From PALSA-129 sp050014595 (GTDB taxonomy: Bacteria; Acidobacteriota; Terriglobia; Bryobacterales; Bryobacteraceae): DNA of 64,000 nucleotides. Where the stretch lies: assembly GCA_050014595.1 (NCBI GenBank), contig JBEKDA010000030.1, positions 1 through 64,000 on the forward strand. Reading direction: 5' to 3'. Both the position numbers and the translations under genes were made by a program. This document shows positions 50,190-57,537 of this stretch, in pieces. The notes beneath the pieces are model-generated. The model made no database searches. It had not been told where the DNA came from and was given only the letters and a program-made list of their open reading frames with translations. Each line of letters starts with the position of its first letter. Position 1 is the first letter of the stretch.

Positions 50190-51836
50190 ATGCTCCACGT
50201 GGAAACCTGCTTCGTGCCGCCACCTGCCGCTCGCAACCGATGGGAAAGCCTGACGCCGGCGATGATCGCCGGCCTGGCCGCGCTGCTGCTGTTCTGGGGG
50301 CTTGCGGATAAATATCTCTGGCAGGACGAAGCCATCATGGCGGTGCTTGCCACGCGGATGCTCCAGTTCGGCCGGCCGCTGGCGTACGACGGAGTCAACC
50401 TCCTCACCACTGACACCTTTGGGGCGGAAGATGAACAGACTATCGGCGAGCGCACCACCGGCCCGCAAGCGGCCGTGGATTACCACGCCCGCCGCGGCGA
50501 CTTCAAGCCGGGCTTCGCCTGGAAGTGGCAGCCTTGGGGACAATTCGTGGTGGCCGCGATCGGCCTGAAGCTGCTGGGCCACACTACGCTGGGCGCGCGG
50601 CTCCCCTTTACACTGACCGGCTTCGCGGCCGTGCTGCTGTTGTTCCGCTTCGTGCGCCAGCGTTTCGACAGCCTCCTCATGGCTGCTCTCGCGGCCCTGC
50701 TCCTGGTCACGAACGCTTACTGGATCCTGCACGCGCGCCAGGCCCGGTATTATTCGATTTCCAGTCTTTTTCTGGTGCTGGCCCTGATGGCCTACGCGCG
50801 CTGGCAATCGGGCGCGCCGCGCGGCGCCGTCGCCTTCGCGGCCACTGCCTGGTGCTGGTTCCAGGTGGATTACGGTACGGTGTGGCCGGTCTTGGCGGTC
50901 CTGTTCCTGGATGCGTTCCTGGCCGCGCCGCGCCGCTGGCTGCGAACCGCGCTGGTGGGCGTGGCCTTATCGGCGGCCATCGCGCCCTTCGCCTGGTATT
51001 ACGAGTTATGGAACCGGCGCGCCGTTCAGGAAGGGTCATGGACGGACCGCGCGCTGGACAACCTCTTCAACATGAATGAGTACGTGGCGCCCGCCGCGCT
51101 GGTGCTGGCGGCGCTGGCGCTGCTCGCCTGGCGATGGAAACGGCTGCCGTCACTCGAGCGGCGGCTCGTGGCGGTGGCCATCGGCATTGTGCTCGCGCTC
51201 GTAGTATGGGTGCCTAGCGTGGCGCCGGCGGCCTTCCTGCGGTATGTGATCGTCGCCGCGCCCGCCGCCGCGCTCGTGGCCGCGTGGCTGCTCGCCAGGG
51301 CAGCCGGGTCGCGTGTCGCCATCGCCTGGCTTGGAGCAGCGGTACTGGTGCTCACGCCTTGGATGAGCCTCCCGCTGCACGCCGCTGTGCCTTCACCGGA
51401 TTGGTACAACGGGAATCCCTGGTGGCGATCCGAACTCTCGACCCTGGGTACGGAGGTATTCGGCCACCGCCCGGACCCCAACCGCCTGGTGATCGAGTGG
51501 CTCAAGCGCAACGCCGCGCCGTCGGACGAGATCCTGATCAACTATGAAGACGCGCCCCTCATGTTCTATCTGCCAAATCCCATTCGCGGGGGCATTGCGG
51601 CCTTCCGCGTGGAAGACGACGCCAAGACTGCGCCGCGATTCCTGGTGCTGCGCAAGTCGGTCGGCTTCGTGCACTGGCCGGTTTTTGTAAGAGAGGCGGG
51701 GCGATATCACTGGATTCCCGTGGGACTGAAAGCGCCCGACGTGATGTGGGGGAATAATCCCGACCCCATGGCGCAGGGGGAAGACTTCAGCAAAGCCCCG
51801 GATTTGGTGATCGCAAGGCGGGTGGATGGGAAGTAG
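50190..51836 (+). CDS. GT39-like membrane glycosyltransferase
   Basis: A 548-residue GT-C-type protein. The first loop carries the acidic motif LADKYLWQDEAIMAVLATRM, typical of PMT/ArnT-family enzymes using polyprenyl-phosphate sugars. About eleven membrane helices follow, then a soluble tail (RLVIEWLKRNAAPSDEILIN, YEDAPLMFYLP). The gene is divergent from the large membrane protein at 50093, with about 95 bp between them. ATG 50190 was chosen because the upstream frame is intergenic in composition. It converges with mqnC across a hairpin element. Confidence 0.8.
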   Translation: MLHVETCFVPPPAARNRWESLTPAMIAGLAALLLFWGLADKYLWQDEAIMAVLATRMLQFGRPLAYDGVNLLTTDTFGAEDEQTIGERTTGPQAAVDYHARRGDFKPGFAWKWQPWGQFVVAAIGLKLLGHTTLGARLPFTLTGFAAVLLLFRFVRQRFDSLLMAALAALLLVTNAYWILHARQARYYSISSLFLVLALMAYARWQSGAPRGAVAFAATAWCWFQVDYGTVWPVLAVLFLDAFLAAPRRWLRTALVGVALSAAIAPFAWYYELWNRRAVQEGSWTDRALDNLFNMNEYVAPAALVLAALALLAWRWKRLPSLERRLVAVAIGIVLALVVWVPSVAPAAFLRYVIVAAPAAALVAAWLLARAAGSRVAIAWLGAAVLVLTPWMSLPLHAAVPSPDWYNGNPWWRSELSTLGTEVFGHRPDPNRLVIEWLKRNAAPSDEILINYEDAPLMFYLPNPIRGGIAAFRVEDDAKTAPRFLVLRKSVGFVHWPVFVREAGRYHWIPVGLKAPDVMWGNNPDPMAQGEDFSKAPDLVIARRVDGK

Positions 51837-51847
51837 GGGCGTGCCTG

Positions 51848-51880
51848 GTAGCGCCGGCGGTCTTTGCCGCCGGTGTCTGG
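51848..51880. repeat. GCCGGCGG hairpin between convergent genes
   Basis: TAGCGCCGGCGG-TCTTT-GCCGCCGGTG forms a strong GC stem (CCGGCGG / CCGCCGG) between the stop codons of the GT39-like gene and mqnC, where it could act as a two-way terminator. Related sequences occur near 1203-1238 (inverted) and 53948-53980. Confidence 0.55.
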
Positions 51881-52912
51881 TTAGTTCAGGAAGTACGTGC
51901 GATACAATGTGTCGCGCTGCTTGGGGACGAAGCCGGCGTCGCGGATGATGCGGCGCAGCTCTTCTTCGCCGGCACAATGGTGCGCTCCGGCGGCGGAGAC
52001 CACGTTCTCCTCGATCATGATGCTGCCTACGTCGTTCCCGCCGAATCGCAGGCCCAACTGGCAGGTCTTCAGGCCTTGCGTCACCCAGGAGGATTGCACG
52101 TTTTCGAAATTATCGAGGTAAATGCGGGAAATCGCCAGGGTTTGCAGGTACTCCACCGCGGTGGCTTCTTCCTTGACGAAGTGGCCGAGCGAAGTGTTTT
52201 CGCGCTGGAAGGTCCAGGGGATAAAGGCCGTGAAACCGCCGGTCTCTTCCTGCAGGTTGCGGACGAGCTCCAGGTGGTTCATGCGCTGCTCGATGGTTTC
52301 GCCGCAACCGAACATCATGGTGGCGGTGGTGCGCATGCCGAGCTGATGCGCGGTGCGATGCACGTCCACCCAATCCTGGGTGTTGCACTTCAGACGGCTG
52401 ATGCGATGGCGCACGGCGTCATCGAGGATTTCGGCGCCGCCGCCGGGGATGGAATCGAGGCCGGAATCCATGAGGCGCTGGATGGTATCGCGAAGACTCA
52501 GGCCGCTGACCTCGGCGATGTTGGTGACTTCCGGCGCCGACAGGCAGTGCAGGTGAATGCGGAAACGCTGCTTGATGCCGCGAAAGAGATCTTCGTACCA
52601 CTCGATTTTGAGATCCGGGTGGAGACCGCCCTGCATCAGCACGCCGGTGCCGCCGAGGTCGATGGTCTCCTGAATTTTTTCGTAGATGACTTCCTTCGGC
52701 AGCACGTAGCCTTCGGCATGACCCATGGGCCGGTAGAATGCGCAGAAGGTGCAGTACTCGGTGCAGAAGTTGGTGTAGTTGATATTGCGATCGATGATGT
52801 AGGAAACGACGTTTTCGGGGTGCCACTTGCGGCGGACGGAATCGGCCGCCATACCGATGCCGATCAGGTCGTCGGAACCAAACCAGTCGAGCGCTTCCTG
52901 GCGAGTGATCAT
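51881..52912 (-). CDS. mqnC: cyclic dehypoxanthinyl futalosine synthase (radical SAM)
   Basis: A 343-residue radical SAM enzyme of the futalosine pathway to menaquinone; it cyclises dehypoxanthine futalosine. The cluster cysteines are C50, C54 and C57 in INYTNFCTEYCTFCAFYRPM. Other family segments are GGTGVLMQGGLHPDLKIEWY, SGLDSIPGGGAEILDDAVRH and GGNDVGSIMIEENVVSAAGA. The N-terminal motif ALDWFGSDDLIGIGMAADSV RRKWHPENVVSYIIDRNI distinguishes MqnC from MqnE. No other mqn genes are nearby. It indicates a menaquinone-based respiratory chain made by the alternative pathway. Confidence 0.92.
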   Translation of the reverse strand: MITRQEALDWFGSDDLIGIGMAADSVRRKWHPENVVSYIIDRNINYTNFCTEYCTFCAFYRPMGHAEGYVLPKEVIYEKIQETIDLGGTGVLMQGGLHPDLKIEWYEDLFRGIKQRFRIHLHCLSAPEVTNIAEVSGLSLRDTIQRLMDSGLDSIPGGGAEILDDAVRHRISRLKCNTQDWVDVHRTAHQLGMRTTATMMFGCGETIEQRMNHLELVRNLQEETGGFTAFIPWTFQRENTSLGHFVKEEATAVEYLQTLAISRIYLDNFENVQSSWVTQGLKTCQLGLRFGGNDVGSIMIEENVVSAAGAHHCAGEEELRRIIRDAGFVPKQRDTLYRTYFLN

Positions 52913-52959
52913 ACGATTACCCAGCGGGCTAATTCAAAGATAGCAGACGCGGCTCGGCT

Positions 52960-53340
52960 TCAGGCCTGGAGGGCCATCTCGCGCTTGTGGGCTTCGGCCA
53001 CCAGGTACAGGGTAAACAAAGGCTTGGGTTCACCCTTGCCCCAGCGGTTGACCTGCCATTTGGCGCGCAAAAATCGCACCGTGGGATGATCGCCGAGATC
53101 GAGCACGATCTGGTAGGTGCCGCAATAGAATTTTTGCGGGAACGAAACCAGCGGCTTGGCGCCCCACTCCGTTCCATCGGCGGAGCCCCAGATGGAGACG
53201 TCGAGGCTCTCCTGTTCGATGATCCGCGTGATGCCGAGGGTCAGAAGCAGCGTTCCGCCCAGTTGCTCGCCAAGATCGATGTCGGACGACGCCCCGGCCG
53301 TCCGGACCGTCGTTTCCTGCAGTAAGAACTGTGGAAGCAT
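52960..53340 (-). CDS. conserved-looking hypothetical protein
   Basis: A 126-residue protein without recognised domain. It is beta-rich (GGTLLLTLGITRIIEQESLD VSIWGSADGTEWGAKPLVSF) with a basic middle (FLRAKWQVNRWGKGEPKP), and it lacks a signal peptide or membrane helix. The DVSIWGSADGTEW segment resembles sugar-binding or sialidase-like repeats only vaguely. Codon usage and GC agree with neighbouring genes, so it is probably a real gene. It is transcribed toward mqnC, 47 bp upstream of it. Confidence 0.6.
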   Translation of the reverse strand: MLPQFLLQETTVRTAGASSDIDLGEQLGGTLLLTLGITRIIEQESLDVSIWGSADGTEWGAKPLVSFPQKFYCGTYQIVLDLGDHPTVRFLRAKWQVNRWGKGEPKPLFTLYLVAEAHKREMALQA

Positions 53341-53370
53341 AACGAGTCTTCCTCCCGGCTGAAGTTCCGG

Positions 53371-53907
53371 CTACGCGCGTTGGACCTTCGCTAATTGGTG
53401 CCGGGCTACTTCTAGAGTCTCATATTTTTTGCAAAAACAGAAGCGAACCTGATGGTCTCCTCCACCGGACTGTGCATAAAAGCTCGAGCCGGGTACCGCC
53501 GCCACACCGATTGTGTCGATCAGGTGACGAACGAAGGCCAGGTCGCTCGAGGCGCCGAAGGCCGAGATGTCGGTCATTACGTAGTAGGCGCCGGCGGGCC
53601 GGAAGCAGCGGAACTCGCGTTCGGGATCGAACTCCATGGCGTAGGTGCGAAGGTATTTGGCGGCGATCGAGTCGCGGAACGGTTTGGCGCCCCAGGTGAT
53701 GGCGTACTGGTTGATGTCGTCGGCAATGGCTTGGGCGGCGGCCTGCTTGAGCGCGGCGGGCGCGGGGAAATCGGGGAAGCCCTGCGCCAGGTTGGTGGCG
53801 CCCTGGCGCATGGCCAGACGCGTCATTTCACGGATGACGGATTCGCCGAAGCGGGAGATGCGGCGGCTGCGGAAACGTTCGCGGATAGCTGTAGCGGAAG
53901 ACGACAC
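53371..53907 (-). pseudogene. PLP aminotransferase with its central domain deleted
   Basis: Residues 1 to about 97 are the N-terminal part of a class I aminotransferase (ATNLAQGFPDFPAPAALKQA, then DINQYAITWGAKPFRDSIAA). At the junction DPERE/FRCFRP near 53613 the sequence jumps in frame to the C-terminal part (GAYYVMTDISAFGASSDLAF; VAAVPGSSFYAQSGGGDHQV). A full-length homologue has about 390 residues; this frame has 178, so some 210 residues are missing, including the cofactor-binding core and the Schiff-base lysine. It cannot be a working aminotransferase. The frame remains open on both sides of the deletion, which suggests a recent single event. Confidence 0.85.
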
Positions 53908-53945
53908 CTTTCGAGAGTATGGGAAAAGCCCAACGCTGTAAAGTG

Positions 53946-54021
53946 GTTAGCCGGTAGCGCCGGCGGTCTTGTCGCCGGCAGGTTTTAGGGAAGGTCCGCT
54001 GGTGTCGCCTCCAGCGGACCC
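53946..54021. repeat. two palindromic units in a divergent intergenic gap
   Basis: GGTAGCGCCGGCGGTCTTG with TCGCCGGCAGG (about 53950-53981) is a copy of the hairpin seen at 51848. It is followed by a perfect 10-bp inverted repeat, GGTCCGCTGG (53994-54003) and CCAGCGGACC (54012-54021). The gap between the aminotransferase remnant and the gene at 54135 has no other recognisable content. Confidence 0.6.
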
Positions 54022-54134
54022 TAACTTTTAGTAGAAAGGAACCTTACCTAGAAACTAACATCGCCAAACCGGCGCTACAAGATGCCTTTAGTTAGCAGCG
54101 GAATGCTATCCTGGGCGCATAAGGCCATCGGACT

Positions 54135-54821
54135 ATGCTGAAGGTGCTGCGCAAGGCCGAAATCCCTTTGCGAGTGGCGGTCGTGATCGCCCTGGCTTAT
54201 CTGCTTTACGTCTTCCTGGCGCGGCACAGCGCGGAGAAGCGCTTTTCCGAGCGGCACACGGCCTCCGACGCCGCCACCAGCGCGTTCGACGCCGCCTATG
54301 GGGGCACCGACCTCAAGATCCTCCAGTTTTACGCACGTGACGGCGTGCTCTACGAGGGCAAGAGCACGCTGATTTGTTACGGAGTGGTGAATGCCAAATC
54401 GGTGGCCATCGATCCGCCGATCGAGGGTGTCTACGTCGCTCTCAATCGCTGCGTGGAGGCCGCACCCAAACGCAACACCACCTACGTGCTGACCGCCGAA
54501 GGCCAAAATGGAAAGACGGTTTCCGCCTCCTTCACCATCCGGGTGCAGGCCGACCCCGATTCCCTGCCTCGCATCATCGCATTCGGCGTCGCCAAGCACG
54601 TAGTGGAAAAGGGCCGCCACGTATACACGTTGGCGTTTGCATTCCAAAACGGGAAAGACGTGAGCATCGATCCGCCGGTCTTTTCACCCATCGAGGATTC
54701 GGCTCCGTTCGGCCAGTTTTTCGTGGCGCCGGACAAGACGACCACCTACACGTTGACGGTGACCGGCGCGTTCGGTCACAAGGCGCAGAAGAAACTGACG
54801 CTCGAAGTGAAGGACCAGTAG
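54135..54821 (+). CDS. membrane-anchored protein with two Ig-like repeats
   Basis: A 228-residue protein. One N-terminal membrane helix (VAVVIALAYLLYVFLA, about residues 14-29) is followed by two similar beta domains of about 90 residues. The first contains KSVAIDPPIEGVYVALNRCV ... TTYVLTAEGQNGKTVSASFT; the second contains KDVSIDPPVFSPIEDSAPFG ... TTYTLTVTGAFGHKAQKKLT. The repeated (V)xIDPP and TTYxLT motifs show an internal duplication. No enzymatic motif is present. The protein is likely anchored in the inner membrane with both domains outside. ATG 54135 starts just before the helix. Confidence 0.7.
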   Translation: MLKVLRKAEIPLRVAVVIALAYLLYVFLARHSAEKRFSERHTASDAATSAFDAAYGGTDLKILQFYARDGVLYEGKSTLICYGVVNAKSVAIDPPIEGVYVALNRCVEAAPKRNTTYVLTAEGQNGKTVSASFTIRVQADPDSLPRIIAFGVAKHVVEKGRHVYTLAFAFQNGKDVSIDPPVFSPIEDSAPFGQFFVAPDKTTTYTLTVTGAFGHKAQKKLTLEVKDQ

Positions 54822-54836
54822 GCAACGCAGCCATGG

Positions 54837-54890
54837 GGCGGGCGCTTTCGCCCGCCAACAACCCGCCCCCCGGCCGGGCTTGCCGCCCGG
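54837..54890. repeat. two hairpins after the Ig-like gene
   Basis: GGCGGGCG-CTTT-CGCCCGCC (54837-54856) is a perfect 8-bp stem, followed by CCGGGC-TTGCC-GCCCGG (54874-54890). They lie between two same-strand genes and may attenuate or terminate transcription from the first. Confidence 0.5.
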
Positions 54891-54920
54891 CATCGGCGGC
54901 GGTAGACTCCGAGTGAGACT

Positions 54921-55613
54921 ATGCGAATCACCTGGCTTGGACACGGCTCATTCCAATTCGAACTCCCCTCGGGCCAAGTCGTCCTCATGGACCCCTGGAT
55001 CGAGGGCAACCCTTCCTATCCCAAACACCACGAGATCACGCGCGTCGACACCATCTGCATCACGCACGGCCACTTCGACCACATCCACTCCACTCCGCCG
55101 CTGGCCGCGCGTTTTTCACCCGAGGTGGTCGCCATCTATGAGACCTGCCACTGGCTCGAATCGAAAGGCGTCCCGAAGACTCGTCCCATGAACAAAGGCG
55201 GATCGCAGGCGGTCGGCGGCGTCTCCATCACCATGACCCACGCCGTGCATAGCTGCGGCATCCTGGACGATGGCAAGGTCATATACGGCGGGGAAGCCGC
55301 CGGCTACGTGCTGCGGTTCCCGGGGGGCCGTGCGCTGTATTTCGCCGGCGATACCAACGTCTTCTCCGACATGCACCTGGTGGAGCAGCTCTACCACCCC
55401 GATCTCGCCTTCCTGCCCATCGGCGATCTCTACACCATGAGCCCGCGCGAAGCCGCCGTGGCCTGTAAGCTGCTCCGCCCGGCGAAAGTCATCCCCATGC
55501 ACTTCGGAACATTTCCGGCGCTCACCGGAACGCCGGCGCAGTTAGCCGAGCTGGTGGCCGATCTGTCGACCGAAGTGTGGGCGCTGGAGCCCGGCAAGAC
55601 GGTGGACTGGTAG
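54921..55613 (+). CDS. UPF0173-type metal-dependent hydrolase
   Basis: A 230-residue metallo-beta-lactamase-fold protein. The metal motif is ICITHGHFDHIHSTPPLAA (HxHxDH), with further ligands in TMTHAVHSCGI, YFAGDTNVFSDMHLVEQL and VIPMHFGTFPALTG. This matches the UPF0173 family, whose natural substrate is unknown. It starts MRITWLGHGSFQFELPSG, a typical family N-terminus. The length is standard. Confidence 0.9.
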   Translation: MRITWLGHGSFQFELPSGQVVLMDPWIEGNPSYPKHHEITRVDTICITHGHFDHIHSTPPLAARFSPEVVAIYETCHWLESKGVPKTRPMNKGGSQAVGGVSITMTHAVHSCGILDDGKVIYGGEAAGYVLRFPGGRALYFAGDTNVFSDMHLVEQLYHPDLAFLPIGDLYTMSPREAAVACKLLRPAKVIPMHFGTFPALTGTPAQLAELVADLSTEVWALEPGKTVDW

Positions 55614-55620
55614 CGGGAGT

Positions 55621-55858
55621 TCAGAGCAAATCAGTGATGGATTCGATGGTGAGCGACCTCGCCTGTGCTATTTCGGAAAGAATGCCGTGAAGCGTGCCGG
55701 TCTTGAGCGGGTTGTTGCAGCGGGACCGTGATCGCATGGACCGGCGGTCCCTCGTGCCGCAGCCTGACGTGGCCGCCCTTCTGACGAATCACCTCATAGC
55801 CGAGGCGCTCCAGGGCGCGGATTACACGATCTGCGGATACGCCGCGCGGCAGCTTCAT
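55621..55858 (-). pseudogene. hicA: HicA-type toxin with a one-base frameshift
   Basis: HicA toxins are small double-stranded-RNA-binding-fold mRNA interferases. The frame starts MKLPRGVSADRVIRALERLG and carries the active-site region RQKGGHVRLRH. At the codons for VPLHNPLK the DNA reads CTGCAACAACCCGCTC, one A too many. Past this point the original frame gives QQPAQDRHASRHS. Skipping one base restores the family C-terminus, KTGTLHGILSEIAQARSLTI, ending at TGA 55621. The truncated product keeps the catalytic histidine but not the final helix. It is probably inactive, unless the extra base is a sequencing error or is bypassed. Confidence 0.75.
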
Positions 55859-56070
55859 GCGGCTTCAACCGGGATCAGCTCGTCCTTTACATAATGCAAC
55901 TGCACGAGCCGCGGATGCGCCGGGCTGTCTTCGAAGTGGACCGATGTCGCCTCAAGCGAATTGGCGCGAAGTTCATCCCATGTGTCTGCTTCGGTGAAGA
56001 TTCCATGGCCAAGCGCGCGCGCGCAATAGCCACCCTCTTCGGCGTCGCGAACTTCAAAGATCAGTTCCAT
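55855..56070 (-). CDS. hicB: HicB-type antitoxin (short form)
   Basis: A 71-residue protein: MELIFEVRDAEEGGYCARAL GHGIFTEADTWDELRANSLE ATSVHFED. This is the partially degraded RNase-H-like fold of HicB antitoxins. The short form lacks a separate DNA-binding domain, which is common when hicB precedes hicA, as here. Its stop overlaps the hicA start by 4 bp (ATGA). ATG 56070 was chosen because the conserved domain begins there; an upstream in-frame ATG (56169) adds unrelated residues. The antitoxin is intact. Confidence 0.85.
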   Translation of the reverse strand: MELIFEVRDAEEGGYCARALGHGIFTEADTWDELRANSLEATSVHFEDSPAHPRLVQLHYVKDELIPVEAA

Positions 56071-56178
56071 GCCCTTAGAATACCTGAGGCCGAGAATGGA
56101 TGGCATCTCGGAGAAGCCGGGGACGCGCCTCCCCATGATTGCGCTCCCGTGGCGCGTCCGCGCATACACCTGGCTCGC

Positions 56179-57453
56179 CTACTGGCTCACCCACTTGGCC
56201 ACGTCGTCGATCAGTTCCTGCGCCACGTGTTGTCCGGGCTTGCGCTCGTCCGCTTCGGTGCTCGGGCCCTGCCCCGACACCAACACGCGATCGAGCGCCG
56301 GATAGCTCTTCAGCGTGACGTTCTTCTGCCCCGCAAGGCCGCTCTTCCACAGGGCGAAATCTTTCGTGCCCAGCAGGTAATCGCGTTCGCCCTGCAGGAT
56401 CAGCATGGGAACGCCCAGCAGCTTGGCCAGTCCCGCCGGGCTATAGCCTTGCAGATCGAGCAGGTACGGACCCGACATGCCCAGCAGCGGCGCCGTGTCT
56501 TCATCACCCTGGGACAGCTTCTTGATCTTGGCGGCCTGCTCGATCAGAAGCTGCATCTGCGGCCCAGTCACTTGCCGAAATTTAGCCTCGTCCAGCGTCA
56601 CGTCTTCCAGCGGGCGTGCGTTGGCGTTCACAACTACCATTCCCGCCAGCTTGGCGTCGGCCTCCGCGATGCGCGGCGCCACGTATCCGCCCAGCCCGTA
56701 ACCCAGCAGGAAGACGCGGCCCGGTTTCACTTCCGGCTGCTCGCGCAGCAGCGCCAGCGCCAGGCCGGCATCCTCCAAAGTCTCTTTCTCCACGGTGTAA
56801 TCCTTCGCCTGCGTGGCCTGCGGATACTGCTTGGTCCGCTTCTCGTAGCGCAGCACCACCACACCGCGCGACGCCAGCCCTTCCGCCAGATCGCGAAAGA
56901 CTTTCACCGCGCTGATGGATTCGTCCCGATCGCCCGGACCGCTCTCGTGCACCAGCACCACGCCCGGAAACGGTCCCTGTCCCACCGGCACGGTCAGCGT
57001 GCCCGGCAGTTTCCATTGGCCTTCGCCCACCGTCACTTCGCGTTCTTTGAAGGAATCCGGCTTGCTGTAGGGCGGATGCCGCCACGGTATCGCGACGGGC
57101 GAATGCAGCATCACCGCCACCGCGCCCTCTTCGGTCACCGAAAACTGGAAGGTGATGGTCTGGGTCGCGAACTTCACCTGGAACGCGACGATGCTGGCCG
57201 TCCCGATCTTGCGCACCATGGGGTCGCCGATGCTTTGCACGGCGCCCCACGATTGAATCTCGGCGCCCATCCTGGCCAGGGCCGCGTCGGAGTACGCCGT
57301 CTTGGCCTGCGGCGCCAGCATGGCTTGCAATTCCGAATATTTCTGCGACAGCAGCCGGTCCAGGGCCGCCCGTGCGATACCGCCGGCATCCGTGGGCGCC
57401 ACCTGCGCCATCAGCACGCCGGCCGAAAGGAGGCACAGTACGCGTGAGAACAT
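56179..57453 (-). CDS. secreted alpha/beta-hydrolase-fold protein lacking the nucleophile serine
   Basis: A 424-residue exported protein. After a signal peptide (FSRVLCLLSAGVLMAQVAPT) comes a DUF3887-like domain of about 110 residues (LDRLLSQKYSELQAMLAPQA), then an alpha/beta-hydrolase domain (PFPGVVLVHESGPGDRDESI). The nucleophile elbow, normally GxSxG, reads FLLGYGLGGYVAPRIAEAD, so glycine replaces serine. The remaining landmarks (MLILQGERDYLLGTKDF, with the acid residue) are present. A C-terminal histidine near KPGQHVAQEL could be the third triad member. The protein is therefore either inactive or uses another mechanism. ATG 57453 starts the signal peptide. Confidence 0.8.
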   Translation of the reverse strand: MFSRVLCLLSAGVLMAQVAPTDAGGIARAALDRLLSQKYSELQAMLAPQAKTAYSDAALARMGAEIQSWGAVQSIGDPMVRKIGTASIVAFQVKFATQTITFQFSVTEEGAVAVMLHSPVAIPWRHPPYSKPDSFKEREVTVGEGQWKLPGTLTVPVGQGPFPGVVLVHESGPGDRDESISAVKVFRDLAEGLASRGVVVLRYEKRTKQYPQATQAKDYTVEKETLEDAGLALALLREQPEVKPGRVFLLGYGLGGYVAPRIAEADAKLAGMVVVNANARPLEDVTLDEAKFRQVTGPQMQLLIEQAAKIKKLSQGDEDTAPLLGMSGPYLLDLQGYSPAGLAKLLGVPMLILQGERDYLLGTKDFALWKSGLAGQKNVTLKSYPALDRVLVSGQGPSTEADERKPGQHVAQELIDDVAKWVSQ

Positions 57454-57537
57454 GATGCTTCTATAGTAACTGTTCCGCCCGGTCGCCCGATCTCGAGGTA
57501 CTTGGTTCCGGCAATATCGCAATCGGCGTTGCGGGCC

